A DNA stretch of 64,000 nucleotides from Streptomyces sp. TSRI0107 (GTDB lineage Bacteria > Actinomycetota > Actinomycetes > Streptomycetales > Streptomycetaceae): the NCBI RefSeq assembly GCF_001905845.1, contig NZ_LIVZ01000002.1, forward strand, positions 496,001 through 560,000. The letters are read 5' to 3'. Positions 61,067 through 64,000 of the stretch are shown here, piece after piece. The first letter of the stretch is position 1. The number at the start of each line of letters is the position of its first letter. Below the pieces are notes generated by a model. The model did not search any database, was not told where the DNA came from, and was given only the letters and a program-made list of their open reading frames with translations. The position numbers were made by a program, and so were the translations under genes.

Positions 61067-61966
61067 ATGACCACCAGCACCGGCTTCGACATCCGCAGGA
61101 TCGGCGGCCGCATCGGCGCCGAGATCCTCGGCGTCGACCTCGCCACCGAGCTCGACCCCGCCGTCGTCACCGAGATCAACTCGGCACTCCTGGAACACAA
61201 GGCGCTGGTCTTCCGCGACCAGCAGCTCGACGACGCGGGCCAGCTCCGCTTCGCCGCCCTCTTCGGCGAGCTCACCACCGCACACCCGACCGTGCCCTCC
61301 GTCGACGGCCAGCCGAACATCCTGCCCGTCGACGGCGACGAGGGAATCCGCGCCAACCAGTGGCACACGGACGTCACCTTCGTCCGGACACCGCCGAAGG
61401 CGTCCACGCTGCGCAGCATCGTGGTCCCGCCCTACGGCGGCCACACCCTCATCGCCAACTCGGCCGCCGCATACCGTGACCTGCCCGAGCCACTGCGCGA
61501 GCTGGCGGACAAGCTGTGGGCGGTGCACACCAACGACTACGACTACGCCGCCCCGAAGACCGAGAAGGCGGCCGAGCACCGCCGGCAGTTCGTCTCCAGG
61601 AAGTACCGCACCGCCCACCCGGTCGTCCGCGTCCACCCCGAGACCGGGGAGCGCGGGCTGTTCATCGGCGGCTTCGCACAGAGCATCGTGGGCCTCGGCC
61701 CGTCCGACTCCCGTGACCTGCTACGCATCTTCCAGTCGTACGTCACGCGTCCCGAGAACATCGTGCGGGTGGCCTGGACACCGGGCGACCTCGTCCTGTT
61801 CGACAACCGCATCACCCAGCACTACGCCCCCGACGACTACGGCGACCTTCCGCGCCTGCTGCACCGGGTGACCGTCGCGGGCGACGTCCCCGCCGGCGTC
61901 GACGGCACCCTCAGCAACGTCATCGAGGGCGACGAGGCACCCCACTACACCCCCGCCGCGGCGTGA
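61067..61966 (+). CDS. TauD/TfdA-family Fe(II)/2-oxoglutarate dioxygenase
   Basis: A 299-residue alpha-ketoglutarate-dependent dioxygenase. The triad is seen as WHTDVTF (His and Asp) and the distal His in NRITQHYAPDDYG, with the 2-oxoglutarate-binding Arg in RLLHRVTVAGD. GGRIGAEILGVDLA at the N-terminus is the family hallmark. Family members release sulfite from taurine and other alkyl sulfonates or sulfate esters by hydroxylating the carbon next to sulfur. It ends the operon and is followed by a strong terminator. Together with the monooxygenase it gives two oxidative routes for desulfurisation. Start at 61067 behind ggaagga. Confidence 0.92.
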   Translation: MTTSTGFDIRRIGGRIGAEILGVDLATELDPAVVTEINSALLEHKALVFRDQQLDDAGQLRFAALFGELTTAHPTVPSVDGQPNILPVDGDEGIRANQWHTDVTFVRTPPKASTLRSIVVPPYGGHTLIANSAAAYRDLPEPLRELADKLWAVHTNDYDYAAPKTEKAAEHRRQFVSRKYRTAHPVVRVHPETGERGLFIGGFAQSIVGLGPSDSRDLLRIFQSYVTRPENIVRVAWTPGDLVLFDNRITQHYAPDDYGDLPRLLHRVTVAGDVPAGVDGTLSNVIEGDEAPHYTPAAA

Positions 61967-61971
61967 GGCTC

Positions 61972-62009
61972 GGCCGCCGGGCGGGGACACCGGCCCCCGC
62001 CCGGCGGCC
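61972..62009 (+). terminator. Terminator of organosulfur operon
   Basis: A perfect 15-bp inverted repeat (ggccgccgggcgggg and its complement) with an eight-base loop, six bases after the dioxygenase stop. Confidence 0.85.
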
Positions 62010-62064
62010 CGCATCGCAGCGGATGCCGACCGAAGCCACACGGGCCAACGGGACGCATGCGGAT

Positions 62065-62257
62065 CTCAGCAAGCCGCACAAATTCCTCGAAGGCATCCTG
62101 AAAGACCTGCGCCGGCGCGGTCTCGTACTCAGCCGGCGCAGCGGCAACGGCGGCTACCGGCCGGACAAACCCGCCGAGTTCATCAGCATCGCCGACGTCA
62201 TCCGTACCGTGGACGGACCACTGGTCTGGGTGCGCGGGGTCCGCCCGCCGGATCTGT
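62065..62257 (+). pseudogene. Rrf2-family regulator fragment
   Basis: The plus-strand frame encodes KPHKFLEGILKDLRRRGLVL, SGNGGYRPDKPAEFISIADVI, VDGPLVWVRGVRPPDL, the central part of an Rrf2 regulator (usual pattern PxKFLExILxDLRRAGLVxSxRGxxGGYxLARPxxEITIADVIRAVDGPL). The first 40 residues with the start of the helix-turn-helix and the C-terminal part are missing. Some Rrf2 proteins (CymR) control sulfur metabolism, so it may have been the regulator of the neighbouring operon before decay. Confidence 0.6.
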
Positions 62258-62261
62258 CCAG

Positions 62262-62430
62262 GCTGCCGCCGATGGCCTCGGCGAAGCCGCGGGCGACCGC
62301 CAGGCCGAGGCCGACGCCGTTGCCGCGCGGGGCGTCGCCGTAGCACTGGAAGGGGTCGAAGACGCGGGACTTGGTTAGTCGGGGACACCGGGGCCGTGGT
62401 CGACGACCCGGACACGGCGGCGCACCATTT
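62262..62430 (-). pseudogene. KdpD-like histidine kinase fragment
   Basis: On the minus strand VRVVDHGPGVPD is followed by a stop and, one frame over, by SRVFDPFQCYGDAPRGNGVG and LGLAVARGFAEAIGGS. These are the G1-to-G2 ATP-binding segments of a KdpD-type kinase; the intact kdpD in this window has VVDRGPGVPDEAKERIFEPF and RYGDSPRGVGVGLGLAVARG. A frameshift/stop and loss of all other domains make it a remnant. It is a divergent copy, not a recent duplicate. Confidence 0.6.
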
Positions 62431-62934
62431 CAGCGACAAGATCTCGGCCGCGACGTTCACACCGCGCATCATTGCGTACCCACATAAATGCCGTTCAGCA
62501 GCCCATTGCGGCAGGTCCAATGGTGAGGTGCCTTCAACGCCTCACTCCTCGCCTGTGCAGGGCAGGCGTACCCCGGCCCGTGCGGCTGGTTCGAATGCCG
62601 GGTGTGGGGCCCGCGTCGTGGGTGTGGCCCCGCTGCCACGCAGAGCCACCCGCAGCGGCACCGCCTCGCAGGACGGTTCCATCGTGGCACGGCGGTGATC
62701 GGCGCCAGCATCGTGCCCATCGTGCTCGGGTCAAGGCGATGGGCGGCAGGCCGGCCCGCCAGCTCCCTGCACACCCCGCAAGGAGCCCTGCCAAGCCGTC
62801 AGAATGAGCGTCGGCCGAGCGTCAAGACCACTTGCCACCGCGGAGAGCCTGGACCGGACGGGGCGCGTCCAGCGCTCGGCGCAACTCGCGAAACACCAGG
62901 TCAGTGCCCTGCACGGCGCATCTGCCGTGGTTCA
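62431..62934. other. Intergenic region containing the last GAGCGTC repeat
   Basis: About 500 bases with no protein-like frame. The only structure recognised is the GAGCGTC direct repeat at 62806-62823. Confidence 0.4.
62806..62823. repeat. Direct repeat GAGCGTC-N4-GAGCGTC, copy 4
   Basis: GAGCGTCGGCCGAGCGTC, 11-base period, about 110 bases before the third att-like repeat. Confidence 0.65.
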
Positions 62935-63068
62935 CCTGGTGCACTTCGGGAAACAGGTCGAGCGCACCCGGCCCTTCCCGAGCAACCCAGGGAAACAACC
63001 GCAGGTCACAGCGCCTTTGCTGCGGGCTCCAAAATCGCCACGCACTCCACATGATGCGTCATCGGAAA
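62935..63068 (-). repeat. att-like repeat copy 3: native 3' end of RNA methyltransferase gene
   Basis: The 3' end of the intact methyltransferase gene (stop at 63006-63008) plus about 70 downstream bases with the cacttcgggaaacaggtcgag block. This is the copy attached to the functional gene, and the reference for the two displaced copies at 48.1 and 53.2 kb. Confidence 0.75.
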
Positions 63069-64000
63069 CAGATCGAACACCCGCAACGTCCGCACCCGAT
63101 ACCCCCCGTCCCGGAAGTACGCGATGTCCCGGGCCAGCGCCGCCGGATCGCAAGCCACGTACGCGATCCTGCGCGCGCCGAGGGACGTCAGGTGGGAGAC
63201 GGTCTTGCGGCCCGCGCCCGCGCGCGGCGGGTCGAGGACGATGAGGTCGACCTCGGTGATGCCGGTCCTCGGCAGGACGCTCTCGACCTTGCCCTGTTCG
63301 ATGCGGACGCGCGGGAAGTCGGCCAGGTTGTGGCGGGCGTCCTCGACCGCGCGCTTGCCGGACTCGATGCCGAGGACCGCGCCCTGCTCGCCGAGCCGGT
63401 CGGCGAGCGCGCCGGCGAAGAGGCCGACGCCGCAGTACAGGTCCAGCGCCGTCTCGCCCTTGCGGGGCAGCAGGCCCTGCATGACGGCGGTGACGAGGGT
63501 GTCGGCCGCCTTCGGGTGGACCTGCCAGAAGCCGCCGCTGCCGACGCGGTGGGTACGGCCGTCCGCGCGCTCGCGGACGAAGGGGCGGCCGTGGACGCGG
63601 TGGACGCCGCCGTCCTTCTCCCCGACGCGCATGACGGAGACCGGCCGGTCGAGTTCGACGATCGGCAGCCGGGCGCCGGGCTTCGGGGTCAGGATGACCT
63701 GGCGGTCCTGGGAGCCCGTGGCGGCGATGGCTTCCACCGATTCCATGCCGGTCCAGTCGCGCTTCTCGATGCCCAGCTCGCTGACGCCCGCCGCGGCGAT
63801 CATGCAGTGGTCGATGCGCTCGACGTCGTGCGAGCGGTGCTTGCGCAGACCCGCGTGGCCTTCGGCGTCCACGGCGTACTGCACCCGCGTCCGCCACTGC
63901 GGCACCTGTCCGGCGGGCAGCTTGTCGCCCTCGGCCGGCATCACCGTGCCGTCCCAGCCGGCCTCCTCGGGCGTGAGGCCCGCGAGCCGCTTCAGCTGTT
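63006..64000 (-). CDS. TrmA/RlmCD-family RNA uracil-C5 methyltransferase, 5' end outside window
   Basis: The last 331 codons of a SAM-dependent RNA m5U methyltransferase. The frame is still open at the window edge (QLKRLAGLTPEEAGWDGTVM upstream of the first internal Met), so the gene continues, with the N-terminal TRAM domain expected beyond 64000. Motifs: SAM-binding LDLYCGVGLFAG, VDLIVLDPPRAGAG, and IAYVACDPAALARD with the catalytic cysteine. The C-terminus FDLFPMTHHVECVAILEPAAKAL is the conserved end with the general-base Glu (VEC). It modifies rRNA or tRNA. Its 3' end recurs twice to the left and appears to be an integration target; the reading frame here is intact. Confidence 0.92.
   Translation of the reverse strand, partial: QLKRLAGLTPEEAGWDGTVMPAEGDKLPAGQVPQWRTRVQYAVDAEGHAGLRKHRSHDVERIDHCMIAAAGVSELGIEKRDWTGMESVEAIAATGSQDRQVILTPKPGARLPIVELDRPVSVMRVGEKDGGVHRVHGRPFVRERADGRTHRVGSGGFWQVHPKAADTLVTAVMQGLLPRKGETALDLYCGVGLFAGALADRLGEQGAVLGIESGKRAVEDARHNLADFPRVRIEQGKVESVLPRTGITEVDLIVLDPPRAGAGRKTVSHLTSLGARRIAYVACDPAALARDIAYFRDGGYRVRTLRVFDLFPMTHHVECVAILEPAAKAL

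Larger units (their letters stand above)
53242..62934. mobile_element. Putative integrase-less cassette II (organosulfur genes) between att-like copies 2 and 3
   Basis: About 9.7 kb bounded by direct repeats of the methyltransferase 3' end, with inner GAGCGTC repeats at 53321 and 62806. Cargo is a seven-gene organosulfur operon, flanked by decayed fragments (haloperoxidase, Rrf2 regulator, KdpD-like kinase). No integrase, excisionase or conjugation gene is visible. The debris at both flanks and the accessory nature of the cargo support acquisition. The mechanism is inferred. Confidence 0.4.

Noticed and set aside
48263..62823. A CRISPR array made of the GAGCGTC repeats
   Set aside because: The units are 7 bases with 4-base spacing and occur as isolated pairs kilobases apart, with no spacers or cas genes.

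Overview
The base composition (very high G+C with strong third-position G/C bias), the gene families (SAV_915-like, SCO5918-like, multidomain SpoIIE phosphatase, XRE-cupin regulators) and the GTGA/ATGA translational overlaps point to a Streptomyces chromosome or a very close actinomycete relative. No rRNA, tRNA, replication origin or CRISPR array was seen.

Layout. 0.3-3.7 kb: a phospholipase D/cardiolipin synthase-like protein, a PucR-type regulator and a truncated zinc alcohol dehydrogenase. 3.7-25.1 kb: a large catabolic region. It has an XRE-cupin regulator, an APC permease, a Baeyer-Villiger monooxygenase (BVMO), an alpha/beta hydrolase, a flavin amine oxidase, an unknown membrane protein, aldehyde and alcohol dehydrogenases, a class III aminotransferase, two acyl-CoA ligases, an SDR, an acyl-CoA dehydrogenase, a phosphotransferase, a DUF485/sodium-solute symporter pair and a PhyH-type dioxygenase. 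The gene set fits uptake of an amine, deamination to a ketone, Baeyer-Villiger oxidation to a lactone or ester, hydrolysis, oxidation to an acid, CoA activation and beta-oxidation (the logic of cyclohexylamine degradation). The substrate is unknown. Two short palindromes bracket the regulatory genes, and a leader of about 133 bp is duplicated in front of the BVMO and the dioxygenase. Two miniature inverted-repeat elements sit end to end inside a CTAG that supplies the stop codons of both convergent flanking genes.

25.2-32.7 kb: a SpoIIE phosphatase, a TetR regulator, a CYP102-type self-sufficient P450 and a zinc alcohol dehydrogenase. Similar CGAC-N3-GTC boxes lie at the TetR promoter and in the P450/ADH intergenic region. 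32.7-34.7 kb: a DUF1345 remnant, a frameshifted diaminopimelate decarboxylase-like gene and a SAV_915-like gene.

35.0-46.6 kb: a potassium island. It holds kdpF-A-B-C-E-D with a 27-residue ORF overlapping the start of kdpF, a KimA-like transporter and a decayed permease. Four places carry 11-bp-period TGACG direct repeats that are candidate KdpE sites. 46.7-47.8 kb: an ArsR/CDF metal-efflux pair.

47.8-63.1 kb: the most structured accessory region. The last about 20 codons of the TrmA/RlmCD-like RNA methyltransferase at the right edge, plus downstream sequence, recur at 48.1 and 53.2 kb in the same orientation. A conserved 11-bp direct repeat lies just inside each interval. This divides the region into a 5-kb interval (SCO5918-like, CBS, DEAD-box helicase, CspA) and a 9.8-kb interval (organosulfur ABC transporter, FMN monooxygenase, APS-reductase-like flavoprotein with ferredoxin, TauD-type dioxygenase), each flanked by att-like repeats. 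No integrase gene is visible, so the integrative reading is an inference.

Several genes carry single-base frameshifts, often in G/C runs. They may be pseudogenes or base-call errors.
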